In this document: positions 45,236 to 56,651 of the stretch, one piece after another
Layout: every line of letters starts with the position of its first letter
Position numbering within the stretch: the first letter of the stretch is position 1
NCBI GenBank assembly: GCA_930367205.1
Contig: OV884013.1
Location: 116,212,869-116,276,868 of the forward strand
Length of the DNA: 64,000 bases
DNA from: Acanthosoma haemorrhoidale
Taxonomy: Eukaryota > Arthropoda > Insecta > Hemiptera > Acanthosomatidae
Direction of reading: 5' to 3'
Position numbers and translations under genes: made by a program
Notes under the pieces: model-generated
The model's database searches: none
Told to the model about the DNA's origin: nothing
The model's input: only the letters and a program-made list of their open reading frames with translations

Positions 45236-45600
45236 GACAAACATTTAGTCAAAGGCTAAAACTATTGCAGGATTTATAGAACTAGCGTTCAAAACTTCCC
45301 TTGACCAAGAGACTATTGACGTCCAAACTTTTACTGAAACTAATTCGGACCTATGGGTGTCCTAGGTAGGATGACATCAGAAAGGTATGGATTTTTCAAA
45401 TCAAAAGCTCCAAGACTTATCACAGATAAATTATTTTACCTACGAAATCATAGCCTTCATAATGACCTAAAAATTCCTTACGTTCAACAACTGCGTTTCA
45501 ATATTATACAGAAACTTTGACGACAAACTGTACAGGCGCACAAACCTAACGATTCCAGGACTGTCCACACTCGACTAACCTGGTATTAAATAAAGTTGAG
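45236..45600 (+). pseudogene. RT C-terminal remnant of another Jockey-like LINE
   Basis: One frame reads KAPRLITDKLFYLRNHSLHN then DLKIPYVQQLRFNIIQKL, parallel to the Jockey-A segment YVSNKTLH-DLNIPYILEL but clearly diverged. Stops interrupt it near 45520. No 3' UTR match to other copies. Confidence 0.5.
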
Positions 45601-46088
45601 TTCACAATTACTGTGAAAAAGTCAACGTATTAAAAAGTAAATACATATAATTCAACCAATGGGAGTATGTACAGGTGCCCATGTGAATCACATGTAGTGT
45701 ATTATTTCACCGCTGCCCAGGGTAAGATGGGCCCTAAATATCGATGGAGCAAACTTTCGTTGAATAGCAGTAGGTAGAGCTTGGACTATCATTGTGAGGG
45801 CACGGGTTGATGACGTGAAACTATCGCTGCTTCAAATTAGCTATGTCGTAACTTCTACTTCCTGCAAAACGTAATTTAGAAATAGCAGTTATGTCCTGTA
45901 AGTTCCTAACTTGGAGTTGGAGTGTTATGTATACAAATAATTGATGTTATAAATGAGGTTTTCTTTTAAATAAACATTTCCTGTCTCGGCGACGAATCGA
46001 ACCTCAACCAAGGAACTTTTTATCTGTCACAAAATATCTATTGATAAATGTAAACACGGTGAGAACCTAAAACTTGAGGGGATGATAT
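45601..46088. other. no recognised feature
   Basis: A weak tRNA-like patch lies at 45765-45825 (GTAGGTAGAGCTTGG, CACGGGTTGATGAC), and a minus-strand B-box-like GAGGTTCGATTCG lies near 45993-46005; neither forms a gene. Confidence 0.4.
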
Positions 46089-46907
46089 AAAGGGTGTCCC
46101 AGTATTAACGCAAGATATGATTTAATTAGAAAACACAGTTTTTAGTATTTTTGTTGTTATTTTTTTATTGAACTATAAAGTAAATAGGATAGGGTTATTT
46201 ATGGAATAACACATCGGGTAAATGGCCTCCACGACTTTGCTGGCACATACGCACTCTTTTGTCGAAATTTTCCATGACCATTTGGCATAAATGTGGGTGA
46301 ATTTCCTATTTTAATGCACAGGTGGATGTGGGCTTGTTGACATACACCTTTGACTTCAAATAACCCTATAAAAAGAAATCTAAAGGTGTTAAATCACACG
46401 GTCTAGGGGGCCAATTCTGATCACCAAAACGAGAGAGTACGCGACCTGGAAATGTCTCATGCAGTATTTGAATTGTTTCATGGGCTGTATGGCATGTGGC
46501 ACCATCTTGTTGAAACCACATATTGGCCACATCAATATCATCCAATTTTGGCACAATGAACTGTGTTTACTCGACAACACCCTCACGCACTGCTTCAATA
46601 TTGACATTTATCAGTGTCTTCAACTGATCCAGTCTCCCTAAATGTTTCAATCAATCTCTTCACAGTTGATGAAGTCAAAACACTATTCCGACCATATTTT
46701 GTATGATATTTTTGAACTGTGGCCGCCAAACTTTCAATATTTTTGAGATAATGTTCAACAATAAAGACACGTTGTTCTATCGCGTAACGCTCCATTTTTA
46801 CCAACCCTAAACTATCAGCTGTCAAATTATTTTTTTAGGGTTGCCAGCACTTTACTGCACAAATGGCGGCAAATTCAAATCTTGCGTTAATTATGGGACA
46901 CCCTTTA
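46089..46907 (-). mobile_element. DUF4817-type Tc1/mariner derivative
   Basis: Ends: AGGGTGTCCCAGTATTAACG (46091) and the inverse CGTTAATTATGGGACACCCT (to about 46904). The N-terminal domain reads ERYAIEQRVFIVEHYLKNIE and SSTVKRLIETFRETGSVED, then the sequence jumps to the same PKLDDIDVANMWFQQDGATC start of the C-terminal part used by the copies at 24.6 and 42.2 kb. LTPLDFFL follows before a stop near 46366. Not functional alone. Confidence 0.85.
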
Positions 46908-47967
46908 TTATAAAGAAATGATTTTTCATTATATATATAAATATTTATTTATATATAATATAAATATATATTTATATATATATAAATATAAATATTCAAC
47001 GCACACTTTATACATAATCAACAGTGATGGTGTTAGATTTTTTTATTAGCTTTTTGAATTGGATATTTTATTGGCCATACAACTGTATTTTATTACAGGT
47101 AAATAAAAAAGATAAGAAGAAGGTAATGTCAGTAAGGATGGATTAGTCGCCAGCCTTGTAGGTTTCGTTCAAGCTTTGCAAAGCCACATATTGAAGTCCT
47201 ACTGACGTCAATTTCCATTTCAAAAACACCAGGGGGAAATGAAGTTCTTTAAATGTTTTTTCTTCAATAGAAAATGACTTTTCCATAACTATGTGCCTTT
47301 TCAAGGCGTGCCTGATGGAAGTAATAGTCGACTGTTTGTTGGAAAGATAACACTGTCAATAAGCACACTTATTGTTCAACTAAGCCAATACAAGGTCTCA
47401 AAACAAGCTCCATTTTGTTGTTGCTGTTAACGTTTCGCTTATTTTTTAGCTTTTTCGACTCCTAGAGTGAAGTACAAATTTGTTTGTATTTGTACGTGTA
47501 CTTAATTTTAATTCATCATATCAGAATGAATTGATTATCATTCTGTTGCTAAAATAATACTTCATGATCCAATGGTTAAGAATGACTATGAATGAGTATT
47601 GGAGTGGTAGAATGTGCCATGGACAGCGGAGGAGAGGACAGCTTAGGACTTTCCCCGGAGGTGCAAGAAAGCAGAAGTAATGGACGTCTATTCGAGTTCA
47701 AGGCACTTCCCTGGGGAGGTGCTGTGGTCAGCAGGTTGAAATTTATACAGCCAAGGGAGGAGCTCAAGCCGACTAACTGGATTAACTGATATACACATAA
47801 ATCTATTTATTATTTTATTTTTTGTCAAGAGAGTAATATGTGATATAAAATAGATTGTCCCACAAAAATACATTAGTAGCGCACTTAGAAAAAATCGAAT
47901 ATTAGCTTAAGAATTATTTTGTCTTTCAATTATTATTTAATTAATATTTTAAATTTAAATTTTAGAA
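46908..47967. other. AT repeat tract and unassigned sequence
   Basis: 46921-46996 is a low-complexity TATATAAATAT tract. The frame 47592-47789 (MSIGVVECAMDSGGEDSLGL...) is GC-richer than its surroundings and ends in a stop without motif; it could be a fragment of a gene or TE, with little support. Confidence 0.35.
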
Positions 47968-49330
47968 AATGACTTTGAAGGTTGAGCAAGTAGCCCGTTT
48001 TGTTTAGTTCAACGTTCGAAGCCAAAAATATGCAGCCAGTACATTGGGTTTACCTGAAATTACTGTTCGGAGAGGGATTACACGTTATCGTGAGACAGGT
48101 TTGTGCACACGCAGACCAGAATGAAGTCGGCCACGAGTGACTGAGCCAAGAAATGACCGGTTTGAAAAAAAAAAAAAAATTATAGCTAGTAAGTTAAAAA
48201 AAAGTAGGGTATTTGTTTTTGTGTGCTTGTGGTATTGTTTTGAATAAAGGACAAAAACAGAATAACCGAAGGTGCGCTGACCGGCGCAACAATCCCATTG
48301 CATCGGAATACGCGCACCACAGGCGACAGTTAAATAATCTTGTTTGAGGAGAGTCTTTTAAAAAACTTTATCATGAATAACAATCAAAACACTGGTATAT
48401 ATACAAATATCAATCAATTACAGCACTAGGACATTCTTTGGCTAAGGCTAAAGCACAAGTGTTAGTATCTTTTGGAGGCAGGCAGTCTGAGGGTTAGGAG
48501 GGGTTTAAACGACAAAGGAAAGGGAGACCATATGCCCCGACAGAAGTACATATGTCTCAGCTAAAAATGAATATTATATAACTGACGTAAACCCATTAGC
48601 TCGCTTCACGCTTTGTGGGGAAACCCGTTTGAGGATTTCACCTCAGGAAAGAGGGGGAAAAAAAGGTTTGTAAACGGTTTTTAACCGACTTCCACTTCTT
48701 CAACTTCTTGGAGTAGCAATATGTGCAGAAACTGTTAGAAGATCATATGCTGAAGTGAATTTAAACCGTCAGAGACCAGCATTATAACCATAGTTGACCA
48801 CAGAACATCCTAGAGCTGGTTTGGAATTTTCTCAAACAACTTATGTGGACTGAAAACGAATAGAGTAACGTGCTGTTTTCAGAAGAGGCACGAGTCTTTG
48901 TTTATACACCAAATGGACGGACGATAGTTTGCCAAAGGGTTGGCGTGATCTGCGCTGAATGTAATGTCATTGGGAGCGATCAATTCCGAAGTGGTTCAGT
49001 GGTGTGGGATGGAATTTATTAGAAGGTCAACACAGAGCTCCACGTGTTTCCCAGGACTTTTCTTATGATGGAAATTAGGAGTACATGATCCCTTTTCCAC
49101 CATTTTTTAGGGGAAAATTTAATTTTCATGCAGGATAATGCGGTTTGTTTCGCAATACCTCAATGATTTAAATCCTACAGAGCACATGTAGGCAGACGTG
49201 CAAGGAGGCGAGTCCCCCCCCCCCCCCCCTCCCGAGTTAAGAACTTCTTTAGAAGATACGTGGAATGATATGAATCAGAACGTTGCAGCAAACTTGATTA
49301 ATCCGAAAAAAATTTTAGTTATGGGAAATT
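47968..49330 (+). mobile_element. Tc1-like transposase relic split by a family X tail
   Basis: The N-terminal part (47968-48170) has GLPEITVRRGITRYRETGLC and TRRPE-SRPRVTEP, a Tc1 DNA-binding domain. The middle resumes at 48700 with VAICAETVRRSYAEVNLNRQ. The first catalytic site, usually DES, reads SEEARVFVYTPNGRT, so the Asp is lost; the second is kept in MQDNAVC (about 49130); DLNPTEHM follows. A C-run at 49211-49227 and many stops further disrupt it. The insert lies at about 48340-48600. Confidence 0.75.
48340..48600 (-). mobile_element. Family X tail repeat, diverged
   Basis: On the minus strand it ends with TTTTAAAAGACTCTCCTC (about 48345-48362) and keeps a shortened AAAGTTTTT in place of the poly(A) signal and TGTATATATACCAGTGTTTT. 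The rest, apart from CATATGTCTCAGCT near 48550, is too diverged to align. It sits inside the Tc1 relic, so it inserted after that element. Confidence 0.65.
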
Positions 49331-49774
49331 ACTGTATAATTTTTTTTTATATTTATGGGTTTTCCTTTAATATTTATAGCCACTTAACACTGAAAACGTT
49401 CAATCTTAATTAAATAAGAATTTAAAGCCAAAATAATAATTAGGAAACAAATATTTGAATTTCCTTATGTGTTCCACTTTTTTTGTGGAGTAATTCAACA
49501 GTTAAATATGATGTTTTGATGGCAACAACATTTTATGATCTTTTTGATCAATATATGGAAAACAATCATGGAAGTTTATAGCGAATTTAAGGAAATATGG
49601 TGTTCTTAAAATGGCCATGCTTTTGATGCATTTTGGTGTATATTATGTACTATTTTTTTAAATATTTATTATTACAAATGTTGTATGTGGACAAATGTCA
49701 ACAATAAACACAAATTATATCTTAGCGTAACACCCGAGGAAAAAGTAAAATGAATGGTCGATAAGTTAAATAAT
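49331..49774. other. no recognised feature
   Basis: AT-rich sequence that probably includes the 3' end of the Tc1 relic, not delimited. Confidence 0.4.
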
Positions 49775-50100
49775 ATTTGTAGAGGAGAGTCTTTTAAAAG
49801 AAAAGCTTTTTTATGAAGTACAAGCAAAACACTGGTATATACAAATATTAAGAGTTACGTTACTACATACTGGGTGGAAGGTCTAGGCACAAGTGGGGTC
49901 TGGGGCTAAAGCTAAGACATATATGTATAAGAAAAGGGTAAGATTCTGGGGAGTAGGAAAGTCTTGGAGGGATGCGGCTGCTTACTTAAAAATAACAGGA
50001 ACCATCGGTGACTTCCATGAAGTCACGAGGCAGGTATACAGTTCTGATCAAGCCCCTTCTACTTGTTCTTAACATTACCTTAGCATTATAAAACTGATGA
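49775..50100 (-). mobile_element. Family X tail repeat, near full length
   Basis: On the minus strand: AACAAGTAGAAGGGGCTTGA, CTTCATGGAAGTCACCGATG, GACCTTCCACCCAGTATGTA, then TTTTAAAAGACTCTCCTCTA at the left end. The poly(A) signal is altered here (AAAAAAGC). Confidence 0.85.
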
Positions 50101-50154
50101 TTATTAATATTATTAGTAAACTATTATAATATTACTAGTCATATACTAGTATGG

Positions 50155-50306
50155 AAGTAGAGAGGTCTTCCTTGGAGGGATGCGGTTGCTTACTTAAAAA
50201 ATAACAGGAACCATCAGTGACTTCCATAAAGTCACGAGGCAGGAATACAGTTCTGCTCAAGCTCCTTCTACTTGTTCTTAGCATTATAAAACTGATAGAC
50301 ACCTCA
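50155..50306 (-). mobile_element. Family X tail repeat, 5' half only
   Basis: Same orientation as, and only about 60 bp from, the copy at 49.8-50.1 kb. It covers the GTTTTATAATGCTAAGAACA end through GGAAGTCACTGATGGTTCC and CCGCATCCCTCCAAGGAAGA, then stops. A partial tandem duplication is the simplest explanation. Confidence 0.8.
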
Positions 50307-50909
50307 TAACTAACGCTGGAGGATGTGCTATTGTTAACTTAATCAAGGCGAGAGGGAAAGGAGAAGGACGCCAATGGTTAATATTCATGAAGTGAAGTAA
50401 TTGTTATGATTATTGTATAATGTCCCATGATGTAGCCATTATTCGTTCAAAGAATAGCTTCAACAATATTGTTGTACGTGTGCAGTGTATGTGAGATCTT
50501 TTCAGAGGGGAGAAGCTGACTAGATTGTGTGCTCTTGTCGAGTTAAAAAGCGATTAGCTCGGAGTGAAGATTCAAAAATACATTTGTACACTGGGAGGAG
50601 ATGAAAGACGGAGCCGAACGAACACCCCTCATGAGCTTTCTATATGAAGATGAGAAATATAAAAGGTTACTGCCATAACTAAAACATGAGAACGGCTCCT
50701 CTGTGATGCAGCCATCAACTGCCAAGCTAAAGGGAAAGTGTATTATTCTCTGCCATATCCCACGTTCGGAGTACACCTCGCCATACAGTCCCAAGCCAAA
50801 TCAGCTATTTTTAATGAGAGAGACAGAAAAAAAAACGTGTTTTAATACTTTTTTTATCTAAGTATTGAAGGAACCAATATCGCTTGATTGTTCAAACAAC
50901 TTCTGCAAT
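50307..50909. other. no recognised feature
   Basis: Mixed sequence; the 83-codon minus frame at 50543-50794 has no recognised motif. Confidence 0.45.
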
Positions 50910-51200
50910 TTGAACTTTCTCCTGAGCGTGTGTGGCTCTCACGCTCTTGGTCAGCTTCCACTGACTCGTAACCGGTGACGGAGCAGCGTGGGGGACTCCC
51001 CAAGACCGCTAAGACCGCTTTCTCTTTCGCATGCGAGGGAGGTGACAACCATGTGGATTTGGGAGGTCTCTGTGGTGTTTGTAAATACTGTATGAATAAG
51101 CGAGTGAATGAAAATTGTAAATATGGCATGAATGAGAACATTTATCTCAATTACTTATTCCCTAATAAGGCAGATTGTAATTTTATAATAATAAAGTTGT
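50910..51200 (+). mobile_element. Jockey-A LINE 3' UTR fragment
   Basis: Starts inside the UTR (CTGAGCGTGTGTGGCTCTCA) and runs to AATAATAAAGTTGTTTATCT. An 8- to 11-bp duplication (AAGACCGCT twice, 51002-51019) is private to this copy. No RT codons. Confidence 0.8.
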
Positions 51201-51409
51201 TTATCTATCAATTTGAACTTTTGGATGGAGCAGGTTTTGAAGCAGAAGGGTACAACAACATTTTTCCATGTTAACAGGTTGATAAATAGTATTTTGAAAT
51301 ATGTAAAGTGGTAAGAACATATATAAACAATATAAATTAAACCTATTATTTTTTTGTAAAATGTGAAAAAAAAAGATTTTTAATAAATGGTTAAGAAAAT
51401 CAAATAATA

Positions 51410-52099
51410 GGGGGACCGGAAAGTAATGTTTTTTTTACATAAAATTCAAACAGATAAATTTTTAACAAGTTTTTGTTTTTGATCAATAATGTAATCACCC
51501 TCGTTATCGACAACCTTTTGCCATCTGTGTGCAAATTTTCAATGCCGAATCGATAAAAATCAATTGATTTTTGTGCAAAATATCTGGAGAAATTTTTAGC
51601 GATCGGAATTAATGGAAATCCGATGGCGCAATATCGGGCGAGTATGGTGGGTGAGGCTGAAGATGAAAAATGGGTCCTCTATGATAATCCGAAAATCTTT
51701 CGCGACATGAATCGGCACGAAGTACAGCTAAGCCAGGTTTACACTCCAAAAACGCGCTTTTGCGTGTTCGGTGGAGTATTCGCGGGGTCGTTCATCGCTG
51801 ATACCTGGAAAAACTGTGAATGCAGATCTTTACAGTGAACAATCAGATCGAGTAAATCAATCTTTAATTGAAAATTGTCAATAAAAAAAAGGCGTTATTC
51901 TGCAACACAATAATGCAAGACCCCACAGCGCCTATTGTTTCCGCAAGAACCCTGGAAAAAATTAATGAATTGGGGTGGTAGGTATTGCCTACCCACCATA
52001 CTCGCCCGATATCGGATTTCCATTTATTCTGATTGCTTGTTAAAAATTTATCTGTTTGAATTTAATGTAAAAAATATCGACATTACTTTCCGGTCCCCC
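51410..52099. mobile_element. mariner with inverted-duplicated 3' ends
   Basis: The ends are GGGGGACCGGAAAGTAATGT (51410) and its inverse at 52080-52099, flanked by TA on both sides (mariner target). The similarity between the ends runs for about 60 bp, twice the usual mariner terminal repeat. On the plus strand the right half carries the catalytic region (DEKWVLYDNP from about 51662 and QHNNARPHSA-like near 51903) and PPYSPDI near 51993. On the minus strand the left half repeats the C-terminus: HPPYSPDIAPSDF (about 51610-51648) and KSIDFYRFGIENLHTDGKRL. Both outer ends therefore derive from the 3' end; the 5' end is missing. Inactive. Confidence 0.8.
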
Positions 52100-54424
52100 T
52101 AATAAAATGTGAGGGGAACATTTTTTTCATGATCAACCATTCGGATTGTCACACTTGCTAAGATTCCCGCACATTTCAATGTCTTCGATCACAGGGCAAT
52201 AGAGTTGTCTCACTCAATCACAGTTTTTATAAAACTGAAACACTGAGGTGAATCTGTATTTCTCCAGTAAGGTCCGAAGCATTTGCTGAAAAGATTATCT
52301 ACTGTTAGTTTTGCTGGAGCGACAGGGTCTACTGTTGGAGTTTACAGTTTTCTCTGTTACTTTTCCATGGTTTATGGTTTCGTGCTTTCGTACAAGGCCA
52401 CTGCGTTTCCTATCCTGGACACAAAACAATAGAGGGTCATAGGTAAAAAAATAAAGACGAAAAAAACAGGAGCCGCTTGTTTAGTGTGAATTGGTTTTTC
52501 GAGAAATTGTGAAAAATCGAGAAAAAATTTGTTTTATTAAAATGTGGAATTACAGGCCTAACATGCAGTAACTGCTGAAATAACTGAGCCATGTATTATG
52601 CACCGGTACATTCCAGTCGTGAAGGATTGATAGGCAATAAACGGTTAAAATTAACAGATAATTATATTATATTAGATCTTAATTATTTTTAATTGTCAGT
52701 TATAAATTAAAGCGGTGAGTGTAGGAACTTCCATGTTTCTAATCCAAACACAGTTCACACAACAACTATAAACACGAATATTACTCACAGTTGTGTAATT
52801 CTAATATGATAAAATGGAAATAAACTTAACACATAATATTAAATTGTCTGAAATAATTACTCAATTAAACTCCTTTGGGAGATCGGTAGTTCTTTTCATA
52901 ATATCGCATTTCAATCATCCTGCTGTTGAAACAAAAACTACATTAAAATTTTTTTATAAAAAATAAAGCTAAGCATATAAATATATATAAATAAATTTTT
53001 GCGCATCACTTATATATAAATTTGAAGTTTCACATTTAATTTTCCAATCTTGAACGTATAATACAATAATAAAATTCCTTGAAACATTTGCGAATATTTT
53101 TGTAATTATAAATCTCATCCCCCCCAGTATTAAATAATTTTTTAATTATATATTAATAGTTAAATTCTTAAACAATTTCCCAACTTTTTTTGAGATAAAC
53201 TTTGAGTCTTGTGGAATAATAATATATTTAATTATATCATTTCATAGAATAGTAACATTGAAATACTAATTGCATAAACACACATGAAATGCCAGAATAA
53301 AGTGCTTTTCATTTCGTTTCGTTACGATATGACAATACCAGTTGATGCTAAACTTGAATGAATGTTACTAAACTTCAATAATGGACAAGTGGAAGAAACA
53401 GGCCTCGAACCCATCAACAGACAAGGCCTCAATGTCAGTCTGAGAGACAGGCTCATCTTGGGGATTGAGCTTAAATAATAGAAACAGGTCTGCTCAGGGA
53501 GTGGAAGGTTAGAGCAGCGGTCTTGGGCAAACTTCACTAACTCACTAACTCACCCTGTGCTTTCGAAACTATCTTAACTCACGAAATATCTGTATCTTTG
53601 CCCTGTATGCTCTTTTTACAACAACTTGTTCCATCCTCTTCTTCAGTCAGTAATAGAAGTGCGTAAAAAACATACAAATTATGTTGAAATATCTAATTAA
53701 TATCTTTAAATGTCTCATTAACCATGGAAAATTAAATCAGAACTTAAAAAAAACGTAATATCTTCTGCGCTTGGAGTTGAAGAATCTTAAAATTCATTTA
53801 AAGGACTTTTTTCAAGTCATTTGAAGTAGTCAGTACACATTTGAGGTATTGTGTGAAATATGACGAAAATAGTTTGTCTGGTTCTCTAAGAAATGAAATA
53901 CCTGTCTGATAGAATAGGCTCACGGTTGGACTTGACATGGAGTATGAATGTTCAATCATGCCATCAACAAAGAAGCAGAATTGATTTGATTGGAGAGAAC
54001 ACTGAGGAATGTTTTGCCTCTGATGCCAATGCATCAGAATGTAATTGTTAAGTCCTTCAGAGAGTGTGACTAAAGATAGAAGATAACTTGATCAGGACTC
54101 TAGGATCAGCTATTTGTGATGGTATTTTAATTCCAACACGCCTACATAGTTAAGTAACATTTCTTCATAAGAGTACAACTTTAACAAAAAAAAACCTGGA
54201 TCTTTTACCTTCCTATTTGTAAATGGCTTCATTAAATTATTTCCAGTTGTTCTGCCAACTACTTCACCACGAATAAATAGAAGTTACATAAATAGGGCCA
54301 GAAAACAACCGCCTACCTTTCCATATTTTATCAATAAATCTTCGGCATCAGTGTAGAGGGAGGTGGTGACTGGTTCACGATACCGACACCGCAAAAGATC
54401 ACAAAAGGCCCGGGCGTAGCAGCC
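52100..54424. other. AT-rich DNA without recognised genes
   Basis: More than 2 kb without a supportable gene. The patch 53395-53540 has B-box-like and A-box-like words in incompatible orientations. Splice-site-like words occur but are not tied to open frames. Bases 51201-51409 before the mariner are also featureless. Confidence 0.5.
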
Positions 54425-54540
54425 CCTGATTGGCCAATATAAACTGTCATATGATTGGCCGAAATAAACAGCTCTATCATTCGCTGTACGCAAGAATTCC
54501 CTCCCTATATAAGGCAGAAATTCTGAGTTTTTTCAGACAG
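54425..54540 (+). promoter_or_regulatory. CCAAT/TATA promoter-like region
   Basis: Two inverted CCAAT boxes (TGATTGGCCAATA at about 54427 and TGATTGGCCGAAAT at about 54453) lie upstream of TATATAAG (54506-54513). The expected start, about 25-30 bp on, falls at TTTTTTCAGACAGTCGG. The TATA box and what follows are conserved at the same spacing in the repeat near 59.29 kb (TACATAAGG). Confidence 0.5.
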
Positions 54541-55060
54541 TCGGAATCAGACACTTGAAGTGAACACAGCTCTCTGCCTCTGCACTGGTGATTCTTGCTG
54601 TACTCGAACCATGGCTTTATTATTTGATTACCTCTGCACCTCTCTTTCCTAACCTTGCCAGCTATAGTCCGGGGTTTTTAGATCCCACACCTGGAAGGGA
54701 TCCTTTCCATGCAGACGACGGTCTCTGGGGCCCTACAAACTGTACCTAGTAGCGTCTCCCCTAGCAATTCAGACTGCCAATTTTCGGTTCATACTCGCCT
54801 TTGGGATCCGGACGGTTTTCGTCTACCCTAAGGTAACGAATGTGAACTCGTGTTCCAAGACCACGTAAACTACCTATAATACCTCTCCTGAACATAGTGC
54901 ACTGTCAGGACACACCTTATAAGCTGTTATGGAGTCAGAACAATATACAAATACAGCTGCCCGCCGACTAGGACGCCAGCAAAGGTCAAATACCACAGGT
55001 TTAATCGTATCTCTTTCTGACGGCCGCCAGGGCCGGGCCAGGTCGACGAGACCTCTCCAT
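54490..55060 (+). repeat. Promoter-bearing repeat, copy A (unclassified, LTR/5'UTR-like)
   Basis: Aligns with 59275-59885 over about 550 bp: TGAAGTGAACAC (54556) lies exactly 50 bp after the TATA box in both copies; then an ATG (54611) opening ALLFDYLCTSLS, GACGACGGTCTC, CTTTGGGATCCGGACGGTTT and ATGGAGTCAGAACAATA (about 54930). The second ATG opens MESEQYTNTAARRLGRQQRS here but is closed after MESDQYE in copy B. This could be the LTR/leader of a retroelement or the promoter and first exon of a duplicated gene. Confidence 0.55.
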
Positions 55061-55228
55061 CTTATCTATCTCCGACCTATCCTATCACGTCGAGATAATA
55101 GGTAAAGGAATAATGAAGACGGATGGGTAGCCCCATTTTTTCTTATTAACAAATTCTGTTGAAATCCTAGTGTTCTCACATCCTTCCACTATCTCTTCAA
55201 ATGTATAACTCGTTCACCCAATGGCCCT

Positions 55229-55385
55229 TCACCGCACATAGGAGATCCGACCTCCGATGCAAGAGTAAGTACATCTGAGAAATAATGAGCAGCAGTTGGA
55301 AGCGCGGATGTAGCAGGAGTCCATGATCACGATGTGGGTTGTGCAACCGATTTCGTGATAGCGCTCTCCAACAGTTAGCTCCTCG
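55229..55385 (-). CDS. Cysteine-rich coding-like fragment
   Basis: After a candidate acceptor (CCGTCATTGCAG|CG, exon start about 55385) the minus frame reads EELTVGERYHEIGCTTHIVI, MDSCYIRASNCCSLFLRCTY and SCIGGRISYVR, then stops at 55229-55231. The even spacing of Cys residues and the GER-YHEIGC pattern resemble small secreted, single-domain Cys-rich insect proteins. No signal-peptide exon is seen, and the assignment is tentative. Bases 55061-55228 and 55386-55902 show nothing else. Confidence 0.3.
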
Positions 55386-55902
55386 CTGCAATGACGGCAT
55401 AATCACATTCTCACCGGCATCTTTGGGCTTTATAAGGCACTCTCATCGGCGGTTCGGGCTTCGGGGCCAAATGTGACCACTATTCATTATTTCTCACCTA
55501 ACTCTCTAATAAATTATTTATTAATGGAAAGTGTCTTAACCTATGTGTGTAGTCCTAATAACAAGAAAATAAAGAAATCATGACAAACCTAGTTTTCAAG
55601 ATAGTTACTAACAACGAAGTGTAACATAAATATAAAATCCATGACATGACCTGATGACCGACCGAAAGTAGGTGGCACTGAGGTGATAGTGCGGTAAGCA
55701 CTAGTTAACTAACCTCTCAGCTTTAAATTGTTTTTTTTCGGAAGCCAATCATTTATCCTCTTATGAGGCAGAGTCTACCCTGACTAGATCAATTCTTGGG
55801 GCAAGCCAAGAACCCTGGTATCCACAATGATAAGTCAGCATGATACAACTGTTCTTCGGGGACGGTCGTCTTGAAAAAATTAGCTTATGCGTTGAAATAA
55901 AT

Positions 55903-56383
55903 TAAACTTTATTGCGATACAATTACAATATGCCTCATTGGGCATTAAGAAATTGTATTCAATGTTTTCATTCATAACATATTTACAGTTTTTCATTCAC
56001 TCGCTCATTCATACAGTATTGACAAACAGCCTAGAGAACTCTTATATCCCCATGGTTGTCACCTCCCTCGCATGCAAAAGACGAAGGGGAGTCTTGGGAA
56101 GTCTCCCACGCTCCTCCGTCAGCCGCGTCACCGGATACGAGCCAGCGGAGGCTGACCAAGAGCGTGAGAGCCACAGATGCTCAGGACATAATTGGAGAAA
56201 CTGGGCATTGCCAGGACTCCCACTGTTACGCATTCACAGCAGGTCACGAGGCCACTGCCGTTTTAGTCTCCGAAGAGGATTATAGGGGTGAGTGGTGCAG
56301 TGCAATGACTGTGCTAGGGAATTAGGGTGGTTGGATAGGTTACTATGGAATTTTATGAACTTGGAAGGGATGAGTTCAATAAT
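55903..56383 (-). mobile_element. Jockey-A LINE, 5'-truncated (left member of head-to-head pair)
   Basis: On the minus strand it holds only ELIPSKFIKFHSNLSNHPNS (about 56310-56370), the remaining C-terminus and the 3' UTR, down to AATAAAGTTTAATTTA near 55905. Its 5' truncation faces that of the copy starting at 56652. Confidence 0.85.
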
Positions 56384-56651
56384 TATTATTAAAACAATGC
56401 AACCGATATTTTCTTCTTTTAATCAGTCTTCATCAAAGCCAACCACATCTTCGATCAACTTGATTTCCTGATCTATACCACTGCTTGATAAGACAGCCTT
56501 GGGCGTTCAATTTAACAAACCGGTGTTTGCTTGCTCCCAAAGTCAAAAAATAATCATACGCACAGAGAGGTTGTGTGTTATTATTTTATCTGAAAATTAA
56601 TAACGGTATTTTGACAAGAACAAACGTTTTACTATAATATCAATAAATTAA

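Noticed and set aside
53395..53540. tRNA-derived element
   Set aside because: A-box-like and B-box-like words are on opposite strands or in the wrong order.
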